Assembly: GCF_033118175.1 (NCBI RefSeq)
Contig: NC_083692.1
Location: forward strand, 14,567,501 to 14,631,500
Reading direction: 5' to 3'
Length of the DNA stretch: 64,000 nucleotides
From: Dama dama
Lineage: Eukaryota; Chordata; Mammalia; Artiodactyla; Cervidae
In this document: positions 52,709 through 63,750 of the stretch, one piece after another
Position numbering within the stretch: the stretch's first letter is position 1
How the letters are laid out: every line of letters starts with the position of its first letter
The notes under the pieces: model-generated
The model's input: only the letters and a program-made list of their open reading frames with translations
Databases searched by the model: none
Told to the model about the DNA's origin: nothing
Program-made: the position numbers and the translations under genes

Positions 52709-52860
52709 CCTCCCTTTCCCACACAGACCCCGGCATTTAAAGAGACAGGCGGGCTGCCGGGTTCAGGGCTCCACCGCCTCCTCTCTGACTGTTTTGCAAA
52801 TAGCTGAGAAGATCTCATCAAGGAGGGGCACTCTGCAGCCCCCTGCGACGGGGGAGGCCG
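52560..52860. promoter_or_regulatory. CpG-rich core promoter region
   Basis: Roughly twenty CpG dinucleotides in 300 bases, the densest such stretch in this half of the window. It spans the presumed start site, includes a GC-box-like 'ggaggcggtgg' on the minus strand near 52777 and shows no repeat. Confidence 0.5.
52736..52741 (-). promoter_or_regulatory. TATA-like TTTAAA box
   Basis: TCTTTAAATG on the minus strand, in GC-rich context. It would place transcription start near 52705-52712. Confidence 0.45.
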
Positions 52861-52864
52861 TGTC

Positions 52865-53650
52865 AGGAGCTCATGTCTCTGCTCATCCCAGCCTAGGAAG
52901 GCTCTTCACTGGAACTGGAGCAGAAATTGAAAACAAAAATCCCCAACTATGGTTTAGTCCCCATTTACAGCTTCAGCAGACTGAGCCACTTCCTCACTGC
53001 TGAAGATGCATGTGTGTCTCACTGCAGAATGAGGGAGTGATGACCCTGGCCCACCAGTGTGCCTCAGTTTCCCCCAAGCAGTCACTCTTCCTTGCAAAAT
53101 CACGGCAACCTCGTGCATCTGATGGGGTTAGGGCTATAACTAGGACACCAAGCCATTCCTCCTGCAAGCCCTCTGAACGCTTGCTTAGGATGAGGCATGG
53201 AGCGAGGGGCAGGGAACAGAGAAAGGAAGGGGACCAATGGGGCTTCCCCCTCAAGGGCTCCTGCTGGCAAGACAGACAGAGGCACAGCCCACCCTGTCCT
53301 CAGGGGCAGCAAGCTAAGAGAGACAGGGGCAGGAGGAGTCAGGCTCGGTGGTGGGTCAGGAGGGTGGCTCCCTCTTGCATCCTGAACTCAGAGCCGAGAC
53401 ATTTCCACAGCACCCCCACACCCTTCAGTATCCATCACCAGTTTTCCCAAACTAGGCCATGTCTGTGGCAACATTTCCCCAGTCAAGCCTAAACGAGAGA
53501 TGATGGTCGGTGGCCCCAGACACAAGGTTTCGTTCATCATCAGGCCCTGGTACCCGGAAGGTGGGTAATAGCCACCCCCCTCTTCTCCACCCTCCCCTTT
53601 CTAAAGGCTGCATAGCGTGTGGTCCTCCAGGCCAGCACCAACAGTGGGAA
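52865..53650. other. Upstream flank of the presumed promoter
   Basis: Repeat-free; nothing assigned. Moderately GC-rich to about 53350. Confidence 0.45.
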
Positions 53651-53654
53651 TAGA

Positions 53655-53840
53655 TGCTAGCGCTGTTGAACACTCACCACGTGCCAATACACGGGTCATC
53701 TCATTGAGTCCAGGGAGGCTGGCACCCAGTGACTGTTGAGGTCCACCTTACAGTTGAGGAAATCAAAGATTTAGAGAGAGTCCCCCATGGTCACCAAGCA
53801 GGACATAACCGATATGAAGGTGTACAGACTCCAGAGCCTG
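53655..53840 (-). repeat. MIR SINE
   Basis: 'gaacactcaccacgtgccaa', 'cttacagttgaggaaatcaa' and 'catggtcaccaagcagg'. Confidence 0.65.
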
Positions 53841-53944
53841 CCTGCTCACCCTCACTTTACACTGCCTCCCTTCCATGGGGGGTGGTAGTTCTTATACTTC
53901 TGCCCTTTCCTGAACATCCTTTATCCCAGCAAACTTGCTAGCAC

Positions 53945-54200
53945 ATGTGCTGAGCATTGTTCTCACAGGAAACCAAACAAGTAGGTCAAGTCTCCTGCCC
54001 CAAGGAGTCTTCTATGCTTTGATGGAAGACAGAGGTGCATTCTTATAAAGCAAGGGGAAAAGAGCAATCATGAAAGCAAGGTAAGGTAGGCTCTACAGGA
54101 TTGTCAAGAAGCAAATGATAAAATTGTTTTGGAGATGGGGATTATCAAGGCAAGCTTGATAGACTAAAGTGGCCTTTGGGCTGGGCTTAAGTGGACACAT
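53945..54200 (-). repeat. L2 LINE fragment
   Basis: 'gtgctgagcattgttctcac', 'cctgccccaaggagtcttct' and 'gagatggggattatcaagg'. Diverged. Confidence 0.5.
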
Positions 54201-54204
54201 GCAA

Positions 54205-54780
54205 TTCCAGCATTATCGGTCTGCATTTCCGTCTGTTTTACCTTTCAGATAATAATCTCATTGGTTATGTTTCTTTGGGTCCCCAATCTTCAATACCTCC
54301 ATGGAACCCAGCATTTAATAGGAACATAAACGTGTCTTAACTGATTAAGTTCATGCATGACACCTCACCTTTCACCAGTTTATGCTAGACCCGAACTGCC
54401 CTCTCTCTGATCTATTCCCCCTTACCTGAACTTTCTTGAAGTCTGCACCTTATTAGTTTCCAGAATATGGAAGGGAATTTCTGAGGGCACAGTGCATGGG
54501 ATTGGGCAAACTGTCTAGACCTCCTGGGGGAAGAACAGTGTGAAGGGACCACCATGATCCAGCAGGACCCTGGAAACAGCCAGGGCAGTTGCAGACCCAC
54601 CTCTGGGAACAGCAGGAAGAGGTCCAAGGGGCCCGGGGAGTATGAGGGTAGGAGCCCAGAGGCAGAGCCGGAGAACTCAGTGCCCAGCAGAGGTCAGCTC
54701 CCATGGGACACCGCCAGCCAACACCAGCTTGGGAAGGACATTCCCTCACGAAGTCCACTGCGCATCCACAGGACACCCAG
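54205..54780. other. No recognised feature
   Basis: Unassigned. Confidence 0.5.
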
Positions 54781-54784
54781 GGTT

Positions 54785-54975
54785 AGAACACACACCTGGA
54801 CTCCAATCTCCACTTGACCACCTAACTTTCTTGTGATATGAATTTTTTTTCCCTGCTCTCCTAAGTCTCAGGGTCTTCACCTACAAAACGGAAATGATGC
54901 CTATACTTACTTCATAGGATTGTTTCAAGAATTAAGTGACAGAACACACACAGAACACCTGTCCCAGAGAAACAC
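54785..54975 (+). repeat. MIR SINE
   Basis: 'cacctggactccaatctcca', 'tcagggtcttcacctacaaa' and 'ttcataggattgtttcaaga'. Confidence 0.65.
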
Positions 54976-54979
54976 TGAG

Positions 54980-55505
54980 CAAGGGTCTGCTTGGCCCAAG
55001 GGTCTGCCTTCACCCCTGTGTGGAATTATTAACTTTGGACTGCCCCCTATAGTTAGCATTCCCTTATTTCATCATTTCATGCTTAATATTTTAGCTTCTG
55101 GGATGTCGTAGGTACTATCATTCACTCGTTTTTAGCCCTTTTGCTTTTTCCCTACTTCACCCTGTGTAGCTTGAATATACTTGTTATCATCACTTTATTC
55201 CATTTAGTAGTTTCTTGGGCTTCTCGAGTGTTATTTATCTTTCAATTACTCTGGTGTATCCTTTTAGTCTGCCTTTTATTATGAAATCTTTGGGCTCATT
55301 TTATCCCATCCCTCGAAAGCATTGTAGCTAACTACCACTCTGCTCATTCTCAGGGATCCAGCAACCCCTGAGATAGGTCCAGATTTCTGAGGATGGACAC
55401 GTATGAAAGAGCAGAGAACGACAGCAATGCGGACAATAAGACATGTAACGCAACCACAGGCAAAAAGCAATATCAGGTGTTTGCCCACATGATGGTGCCA
55501 CGGCA
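54980..55505. other. No recognised feature
   Basis: Unassigned, AT-leaning. Confidence 0.5.
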
Positions 55506-55511
55506 GCAATG

Positions 55512-55650
55512 GTACTGATTTTTTCTTTTTTAAGTTTTACTTTTATTTGGCTGCACAGGAGTCTTAGTTGTGGCATGAAGTATCTTTAGTTGCAGCATGT
55601 AGGATCTAGTTCCCTGACTAGGGATTGAACCCAGGTTCCCTGCCTTGCCC
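55512..55650 (-). mobile_element. CHR-type cetartiodactyl SINE, shortened
   Basis: A T-rich start (reverse poly-A), 'atttggctgcacaggagtct', 'tagttgcagcatgtaggatc' and 'gggattgaacccaggttccc'. A tRNA-derived SINE shared by ruminants, whales and hippos, so older than Bov-tA. The middle is missing. Confidence 0.75.
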
Positions 55651-55654
55651 TTCA

Positions 55655-55930
55655 TGTGGCTGTGGGGCTGCTGCCTTCACTCCCAGTTCGGGAGGGGAAC
55701 AAAATGGAACAGGGACTCTTCCAGTTTTTCTCAAATGTGCCAGACTAACACTTTCAGGATGGAACAAAGAAGAATTTTATCACCAATCAAAAGGATAAAT
55801 TGCCCATGACATTCTGGGGGGAGAAAATCAAGTTGATAGAATGATGACAATGAAAATACTGTGACAGTTACCACCACCACCACGTGTCTGGCCCTCTGCG
55901 TGGCTCTGCAAAGAGCCAACACCAAGGCTC
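55655..55930. other. No recognised feature
   Basis: Unassigned; a short CAC run at 55870-55882. Confidence 0.5.
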
Positions 55931-55934
55931 TATA

Positions 55935-56110
55935 AAGAGCATCACTGGCTGGCCACGAGACCTTGGCTGGGTTACTAACAGTTCAACCCTCAGCTTTCTC
56001 CCCTGTGAGATGGGAATAACCATGATGCCATCCTCAAACATTTCCTGTGACAACTATATCAAAAGCACCTGTACTAGTAAATGGCACTTGGAAGGTCCAC
56101 AGTGGACTAT
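55935..56110 (+). repeat. MIR SINE
   Basis: 'cgagaccttggctgggttac', 'ctttctcccctgtgagatgg' and 'taaatggcacttggaagg'. Confidence 0.7.
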
Positions 56111-56114
56111 GTGT

Positions 56115-57770
56115 TATCACCATCAGAGTGAGATTTAAAATACTCAGTGTCTGAGATGGCATGGCAGCAGCCAGTCACCTCAGAGGCCAGCCAAAGGACA
56201 ACATACAGCTTTCTACTGCCCTAATGACTCTTGGCTTGGGACTTTCAGGTTGCTGTGTCTGGGGGTTTTTGGCCTTCATTATATAGTTCTTTCTTTTACT
56301 TAATGATTCTCTCAGTAGTCTTTGGAAAGCAAGGATAATGGTCAATGATCTCAGTTTCTGCATCCATCAGATGGGTAGGCTCAAACACTATCCTCTCTTT
56401 CTGAGTCTCCATCGCTCCACCCCAACCAACCCTGGGACTATCAAAGGCTTCTCAAGCCAAGACTAAGTCACACAAATTGGGCATCAGACAGTTCTGCTAA
56501 TCCCCAGCCAGCACTTCAAGGTCTCAGGTCTCAGGTTCCCATTTGCCTTGCTCTTGAGCAGATTTCAAATTCAGCCTCCAATGATGTTGGCTTGAAGCAG
56601 TTTGCCCAACACCCCCTTGCAAATCTCGCTTGCCCTGTTCTCTCCTCTCCTCCCGCAAGAGCTGTGCTGCACTGCTGCCTCCTGGAGTTTATTTGACTTT
56701 CTATCACCCACGTGATGAGGTTTCCAGTGTTACTAATAAGTGACTGCTTATTAATTAGTATTATTAGACATGCATTATGCAGCGCAGACAGTAACACATC
56801 ATCTCCAAGAAGAGAACATACAGAAGGAGGTGAACCTGTAGCCCAGCAAGAAGACACAGGGCCAGCACGGAGGCCGGTGGGGTCGAGAGGAACACTCCCC
56901 AAATCAGAAAGCCGAGCACCTAAGGCGGAGAACTGCTTGTCATGGGATGGAGGGAGAACATGTGAATGTGAGGTTCACGGGCGCGAGGACACAAGCCCAA
57001 AGGGGTGCCTGAGCATTCAGACCCTGAGGGAGGCCAGTTTCTGTGGAATGTTCCTGACTCCAGGCATCCGTTCCACTGGGGTATCAGCCACTGCCATCCC
57101 CACCAGCCGAGCCCGAACAAGGCTGCCGGAACAGCCAGCTCCCAGAAGAGCAAAAAGTCTCTAACTTCCACCTCCAGCCTACTCTCATTTTCTTTTCCGG
57201 CTTATCCCATGGAAATAAAATATTCTCAGGCGCTTGCAGCAGTGGAAGCCTCTCAGCCATTTCCCGGAATTCAGCAGCCCACCGCTGGCCGAGAGGAACC
57301 CACCCTCAGGACAGGGCTGCCAGCTCCAGCCTGGGGAGATCCTGGCTGGGATGAGGAATGCACACCTGGGCTTTATCCCTCTTTCCCCTGAGCACCCCGG
57401 AGCAAGCCACCTGGCTAGACCCATGACAACAGAACATCTCACCAAAAAACTTTACAAGAAAAAAAAAACTAGAAGGAAACTCTTTCCTCCCACACTGATC
57501 ATTGTCAGAGCAGTTCTAGAATTTCCTGCTCGGGGATCACATTTTAACATGGTCTGGGTATATCTGGAGTGTTTAATGGGTTTGAATGTTTGAGTGGTAG
57601 GGAGTTATCTATTAATACCTGATGGCTGCTTTAAAAAAATCATCATTTGCTCCATTTATGATGGAAGTTCTCATCTGTTTTAAACTTCACTCCTCCCACC
57701 ACAGAGATACGAGCAGACAGCTGGCACGGCCACATTTAGATGAAGTGTCGAGAGGGCAGGACCCACATTT
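56115..57770. other. Unique sequence, no supported gene
   Basis: About 1.65 kb. The 150- and 128-residue forward frames at 56712-57391 overlap each other and show no domain. Confidence 0.5.
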
Positions 57771-57774
57771 CAGC

Positions 57775-58015
57775 GTGGTGCGGTGGCAAAGGGTGTGAAC
57801 TCCAGCTGCACACGACACAGGCTGGGATCCCGCTCTACCACCCGCAAGCCACAGGACCTTGGGTAAGATGTTGACCGTTCTGCTCCTGTTTCCTCTTCTA
57901 TGTCATAGAAACAAGACAGGACCTACCTCATAGAGTTTGCAGGAGGATTCGTGAGCGAACATTTTTAAAGTACTCAAACAGTGGTAGCCATGGTGTAGAG
58001 GTTATGTAAGTGTTA
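57775..58015 (+). repeat. MIR SINE, near full length
   Basis: 'aagggtgtgaactccagctg', 'gccacaggaccttgggtaag', 'ctacctcatagagtttgcag'. A poly-A of about 18 follows at 58024. Confidence 0.75.
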
Positions 58016-58041
58016 ATCAAGTTAAAAAAAAAAAAAAAAAA

Positions 58042-58070
58042 ACTTCCCATGGGCACTATTTTCCAGGTGG
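58042..58070 (-). repeat. MIR SINE scrap left of a SINE
   Basis: 'gggcactattttccagg' resembles the reverse MIR core; its continuation appears at 58276. Confidence 0.35.
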
Positions 58071-58275
58071 TACTTTAGTCACTAAGTCATGTCCGACTCT
58101 TGCGACCCCATGGACTGTAGCCCCCCAGGGTCCTCTGTCCATGGGATTTCCCAGGCAAGAATACTGGAGTCAGTTGTCACCTCATTCTCCGGGGGATCTT
58201 CCCAACCAGGGATCAAACCTGGGTCTCCTGCATTGCAAGAGGATTTTTTACTGACTGATCCACCAGGGAAGCCCA
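58071..58275 (-). mobile_element. Bov-tA SINE
   Basis: 'aagtcatgtccgactcttgc' to 'actgatccaccagggaagcc'. The first of two copies in the same orientation. Confidence 0.93.
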
Positions 58276-58320
58276 TAAGATAAATAACTTGTTCCACATC
58301 ACAAAGCTACCAAGGGACAA
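58276..58320 (-). repeat. MIR SINE scrap between SINEs
   Basis: 'gataaataacttgttccaca' and 'tcacaaagctaccaaggg' match the reverse MIR core. Confidence 0.5.
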
Positions 58321-58322
58321 AT

Positions 58323-58533
58323 GTGTGTGTGCTTAGTCATTCAGTTGTGTCCGACTCTTTGTGACCCTGTGGAGCTTCCACCAGGCTCCTCTGTCCATGG
58401 AATTTTCCAGGCAAGAATACTGGGGTAGGTTGCCATTTCCTCCTCCCGGGGATCTTCCCCACCCAGGGATCAAACCTGCGTCTCCTGAATTGGCAGGTGG
58501 ATTCTTTACCACTAATGCCACCTGGGGAGCCCT
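58323..58533 (-). mobile_element. Bov-tA SINE
   Basis: 'tcagttgtgtccgactcttt' to 'actaatgccacctggggagc'. The body has a short change at 'gaccctgtggagcttcc'. Confidence 0.93.
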
Positions 58534-58535
58534 AA

Positions 58536-59555
58536 CTTCCCAGGAGGCCCTTGATAAAAGCTTCATAACAATGGTAGTGGTGATGTGCTGGTTCTGGACT
58601 ATCTCAGGATTGTGGGCAGGAAAGATATCCCTTCTGCTATCATTCCTGGAGGCTCAGTCGGTCCCAGTTCTGATGCCTGTTGCCCCGTGTCCCGCCCCAG
58701 CCCCTGCTTCCCATCCTGTCTCCCTCTCCCTCTGCTGGACAGCGTTCCTATCATCCCTGCCCCCTTCAACTGTGCAGTGGCTCAGCCTGAGAGCAGGCAG
58801 GGGCGGCGGCACCAACACTGAGGATTTTGTGGAATCCAAAGTACGCCCCATCCCCATCTTCATCCCCAGCAACCATTCTCTCTGACCCACGCACTAGAAC
58901 TATTTTTAAACAATATACTTTTGCCCGGTTGTGGAGGAAAAAAAGAAAAAGAAAGAAAGAAACACCCTCCCCAGGATTCAAGCTGAAGATGGAATGATTG
59001 CCAAATGCTAACAGCTTTTCAAACAGGACGCAGTTAAAAATACGTCTGAAATGGTTTTAACTCAAATTCAAAAAATAGCTTAACCGACTGGGGAGCTGTA
59101 GGCAGTGGGGGGTGGGGAAGCTGAAGAGGAAAAGGGATTCCCTTCAGAGGGGCCCAAGGCAAACCTTGCCACAGGGACACAGGGGAGATGCCTGGTTTCT
59201 TTTTCCACGTGAATAAAACCTTTCGAAAACACAGACCAGCTCTCCAGGGAAAGCGGTGACACCAGAGTGCTTGTTGCTGCTCCACATGAGGAAATGTTCC
59301 TGAGATGAGCCAGACTGGGTCTTCCCGGACCTTCACTACGCTAAGTGTGACCACAGCTGCCCCAGTGTTGCCTCTGACTGTGTCAGGAGTGAGAATCTCA
59401 GTCCCCACCCCGTCTCCAATCCCCGCAGACCGGCTCAGTCAGAATCTGATGCATCAACAAGATGCCCAGGTGATTCAAACTCAAATTCAAGTATCACAGG
59501 TGCTGTCTTGGACTCTATCATGACACCTTAACCCTAAAAAGGATTGGGTTCGAAA
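58536..59555. other. No recognised feature
   Basis: Unassigned; a GAAA-rich stretch at 58938-58962. Confidence 0.5.
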
Positions 59556-59559
59556 TATT

Positions 59560-59642
59560 TCTCCCCATCTATATGAGGAAACTGAGACCCAAGGAGGGCC
59601 TCATCTAAGGTCACCAACTGAGTCAGTCTAACCCTATCATTT
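59560..59642 (-). repeat. MIR SINE fragment
   Basis: 'ctatatgaggaaactgagac' and 'taaggtcaccaactgagtca'. Confidence 0.65.
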
Positions 59643-59644
59643 AG

Positions 59645-60510
59645 AGTTCCATGCCCTCCCCTGGGACTTTAAGTTCCAAATTAGGCTTCATCATCAGACC
59701 TAGCCAACGACAGCAGAGACTTTCCATTGCTTTCTTTCTAGGTGTAAAGCACTAGAACATAAAACATCCTCTTAAAGCAATAAATTCTCCAAGTAGGTTT
59801 AGTAGGTTGCTATACCTATCAGATACTCTGTGAAAAAGACTCTATTGTCAAATATGATAATGTTCATTAATATATTTAGGTCTCTGAGAAGTAGTGCAGA
59901 AGAGACACTTGCTTAACATTGTTTAATACGGTATTTTCCAAAGTTATTTTTACCATAAAACCCTTTTTTTCCCATAAAGGAGACCTATTAATATGAATAG
60001 CACCATATTCAGAGAAATACTTGTTGGGATTCACTACCTTTTACCATTTAATCACCTGCTCAGTCTGCAGGAAAGCATAATGTTTCATGGTGTTTCATGA
60101 AGATGGGTGCAGGAGGAAGACTTCCTTTTGTAACAGTCCCCCAAATGGCATCAACCTATGATTGATCACTTTCTGCACCAGGGAAATCACTACCACACAA
60201 AGCAACCCAACTCATCATTGGATGACTCCTATATTTAGAAACATTATTACACTAAGCCCAAATCCTCCTTCTGGCAACATCTTGAGCAACAATTGCTTAA
60301 ATTTTATCTTCAGCACCAGTGTGCACAGGGATTTGATCATTGTTTCTTGGAGTTACCCTTCACACACAACTGTAGTAGTGATAAACTAATTGTTTCTGTC
60401 CTCTGTAGTCCAGGTTCAAATATTTCTCAGAATCACAGAATTTGGAGCTTAAAAGTATTTACTTAAAATCTTTTACCTAACGCAATCTTTTGCCTAACCC
60501 CATAATACTT
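59645..60510. other. No recognised feature
   Basis: Unassigned; 'tttttaccataaaacccttt' and neighbours look like an old DNA element but cannot be named. Confidence 0.4.
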
Positions 60511-60514
60511 ATTA

Positions 60515-60622
60515 CCTAAGCCAATCTTTTCATTTTACAGATGGGAAAACCGGGCCCAAGAACAATCAAATGACTTGCCCAAGATCAAGCAGGCAGGGGA
60601 AACTTAACCTGGGAGACTGGAT
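60515..60622 (-). repeat. MIR SINE fragment
   Basis: 'ttcattttacagatgggaaa' and 'atgacttgcccaagatcaag'. Confidence 0.75.
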
Positions 60623-60624
60623 TT

Positions 60625-61560
60625 GAGTATAACAGGGGGCTGGTGTTCCTCTTTTGGTACAAGGGTTTCAGAAAGCTCCTCACCAGGAGCTCCTGCGTGT
60701 TTAAGGTTCATGTCTAGCCTCCAAAGCTCATCAGAGAGAATCACACAGCCTCCCACATCTTTCCTCCTGGTACCCCCGTCAGATGCCACGTTGGGGGCCA
60801 GATGAGTCACTGAGCTCACCCAGCGTAGGGAGCGTGTTCCAGCCTCTCCCCTCCTGGAGTAGCCGAGCTGGGACTGTTCTTCACCCCACACTGCCTCCTC
60901 ACCGCTAATGCCATCTGCACCCTCCTCCTCAAGGATCACCATCTGCTTTCCTGATGCCACTCAGCCGCCCCCAGCACTTTGCTTGGTTTCCTAACCCACC
61001 ACTTGGGCCACCCTCCTTGCAACTTGTGATTTCCCTTCTCTGTTCTCTTTCCACAGTCTTCATCCACTCATGCTTCCCCCCTTCAGCCCACAGCTTCGAG
61101 AGCTTGCCTGCTTATAGTCTGCTTTCCTGATCTCTCATGCCAAGCCCCCACTAACCTAGAAATTCCATCACAGCCCATTGCTTAGGCTAAGGTTTGCTGT
61201 GAGGCTATATATGTCTGCTGAATATATAAAGAGGCTTTTACTTTCTGCCCCTTTTTCCATGCCCACCTGGCCTCCCATATTCTCGAACACCATCACATAA
61301 GCCCTCTTGCCCCTATTTCTACAAGTATACTCCCTTCCTACAAAGCAGTTAGGGGCTGGGAACACACTAGGGGTTAGGTAAATGCAGAGGGATAGTACTA
61401 GGCCACTAAGAAATATTTCTGAAGATGACTGCTGTTCCTTAACTCACTAGAAAGGAGGGCAGTGATCACATCTATATAACCAAATGCATAACATTTTAAA
61501 GTTCTCAATAAACATGTGATAAACTATTTTTTTTTAAGTTTGTGCACATATAAAGCCCAT
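60625..61560. other. No recognised feature
   Basis: Unassigned. Confidence 0.5.
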
Positions 61561-61566
61561 AGAGAT

Positions 61567-61690
61567 TTCCGCTTGTTTTAGTATCTATTCTATGCCAGAC
61601 ATTTCACATATATTATCTCATTTCTTACTTGGGGGAATTCTATAAGGCTGGAAAAAGAGGTTCAGGGAAGCAATTCTAATCTAGAGCATT
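61567..61690 (-). repeat. MIR SINE fragment
   Basis: 'tatctattctatgccagaca', 'tatattatctcatttcttac' and 'gaggttcagggaagc'. Confidence 0.6.
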
Positions 61691-61721
61691 CTGGTTTCCA
61701 TACCTGTGTACTTCCCATTCT

Positions 61722-61765
61722 TCTCTTTCTTTTCTTCTCTTCCCTTTTTTCTCTTTCTTTCTTTG
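61722..61765. repeat. CT/TTTC pyrimidine-rich tract
   Basis: Interrupted pyrimidine run of about 40 bases. Confidence 0.8.
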
Positions 61766-61769
61766 GGGG

Positions 61770-62995
61770 TACCCCAAAGATATCCACCCAAAGGGCTGAA
61801 CTCCAGATCCTTCATTTTAATAGAGATTTTCTATTTTCTTACTCTCCACTCTAATCAGTAGTTCTCCCCTTCTCTGACACTCCCTTTCCCTGTCTACAGC
61901 TCCTTGAGAAGACCTTCCTACCCCTTCCATTCTTTACTCCTTATTGGATGTGTGGCAAATACAGGTGTTAGGAAACAAAAGTGCTTTTTACCAAAGGTTT
62001 CTCTGGAAGGAAACCAGAACCCTGTGTGAAGGGTAAGTGTGAAAAACAAATTTCAGTGATTAATGCCCTACACACACTGGAGGTGAAAATAGATTTTAGG
62101 CAACTGTTGACTAAGAAAATCCCAAAATGTAAAAATTTGGCATGTAACTATGGGGACCAGGGAATCAACCTCTCCTGCCTCCAAATGCTCTGATGTCAGC
62201 CTCTAAATTCTGGGTTAACTGGTTCAAGTCTTCTCTGCTTTGCAGCCTCTGATAGTAAGTTGGCCCTATCAATGCCAAACACTGGAAAGAAAATTAAAAG
62301 TCTAGAAAATCAACCAAACTCGGGTAAATCACCTCAGAAGCATCAAAATATATCAATAGCTGCACATTTTTAGTTTTTGAAGATTAACTCTCCATTTAGC
62401 TCTTCCATGTTCCATCACCTTTTCTCTAATTTATCTTCTAATTCGTGTAACAAGTGTGGGTCACTTCAAAAACTGATGACCCCCACCTCCTCTTAGTACT
62501 ACCACTTATGTCTGAAGCACATGAAGACCATGTTTTGGGGATGGACAAAGCCTCTACAGTAGATATCTTGGTGGGGGGTGAGGAGAGAAGGTACCCCTTT
62601 TACTTTCTGGAAAAGTCAAGAAAAAAATGCTCATAGGTCAAGCTAACTACCTCAGTCTCCTAAATCACACCCCATCTTCCTTCACACCAATCTCCAGTGT
62701 GAACTAACATGAACAACAGCTCTACTAGAAGGTGAGACACACCATGCTTACAAGTACAGCTCCCAACACCTCTTTGCTTTGTGTCCCAAGAGCTGGTGAC
62801 CCTTGCTGATCAGAAGTGGTTCTCCATTTAGGTCTCTTTCTTAAGCTGTATGTTGACTTTTTTCCTTTTTAAATTTGCTCTTGCAAATTTCTCCTAATTC
62901 ACAGGACTTTATTAACTCTCTCCCTTTCTCTGGATTCTCCTCCAAGAGGCTACCATATTATTCTTGGGCATAGATTTGTTTACTGATCATGTCAT
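61770..62995. other. No recognised feature
   Basis: Unassigned, AT-leaning. Confidence 0.5.
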
Positions 62996-62999
62996 ATTC

Positions 63000-63270
63000 C
63001 AACTAGAAAGAATATAGTAGTAAGAAAGACAAACAAATCTCCTGTCTTCATGTACCTTATATTCTCGTAGAGATAAGGAATAGAAAATAATAGAGCACAC
63101 AAATACATGAGACACTTTCAAAGCGTGATAACTAGTGTGAAAAAAAAGTAAAATCAAAGAATTTTATAGAAGTGCCTTGGGGAACGTAGAGCAGTTTTAG
63201 GCTGGATGGTCAGGGAAGGCTTTTCTGAAAAAAATTTTATCTGAGTCTTGACTGATTAGAAGTATTCCAT
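63000..63270 (-). repeat. L2 LINE fragment
   Basis: 'aatctcctgtcttcatgtac', 'gctggatggtcagggaaggc' and 'tatctgagtcttgactgatt' are diverged reverse L2 phrases in order. Confidence 0.6.
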
Positions 63271-63274
63271 CATG

Positions 63275-63510
63275 AATGAATTTTCTTTTTCAGGATGATA
63301 GGACAAATATTATTTGGTAAAATTCCAGCTAAAAGGTAAGTAAAATTTCAAAAATGACATTAAGGTGCATCATTCTTAGAAGTCAATCTATAAAAAGAGG
63401 TGGGAGGCATTTATTAGAGGAAGGACATGAAAGCAGGAGAAGATCAACCCACCCAAATATTTTCCTGACCTCAGGGAACATGTAACCACTTCCCAGGAAG
63501 TTGCAAGCTT
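63275..63510. other. No recognised feature
   Basis: Unassigned. Confidence 0.5.
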
Positions 63511-63514
63511 CAGG

Positions 63515-63750
63515 TTTTTATAGCACAGTGATTAAGAGAATGGACTCTAGAAGCAGACTACTCTCAAATCTTGCAATTTACCATCTGTGTGACCTTTAGC
63601 ACATTATATAACTTCTCTGTGCTCCACTTTTCTGATTTATAAAATACTTATAATAAGGGTGTCTACTTCAAAATGTTGTTGTGATAACTAAACAATTTAA
63701 TATATGTAAAGCACTCATAACAAGTCACAGAATATAGTGTGTGCAGTGTA
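63515..63750 (+). repeat. MIR SINE, near full length
   Basis: 'agcacagtgattaagagaat', 'ctgtgtgacctttagcaca' and 'gttgtgataactaaacaatt'. Confidence 0.8.

Noticed and set aside
52416..52736. A 106-residue frame in the presumed first exon
   Set aside because: Its only ATG lies in the TATA-like box upstream of the estimated start, and Pro/Arg/Glu-rich residues reflect GAGA and CCTCC tracts.
7060..58533. tRNA-Glu genes at SINE heads
   Set aside because: Each is a SINE head lacking a mature acceptor stem and attached to a Bov-A body.
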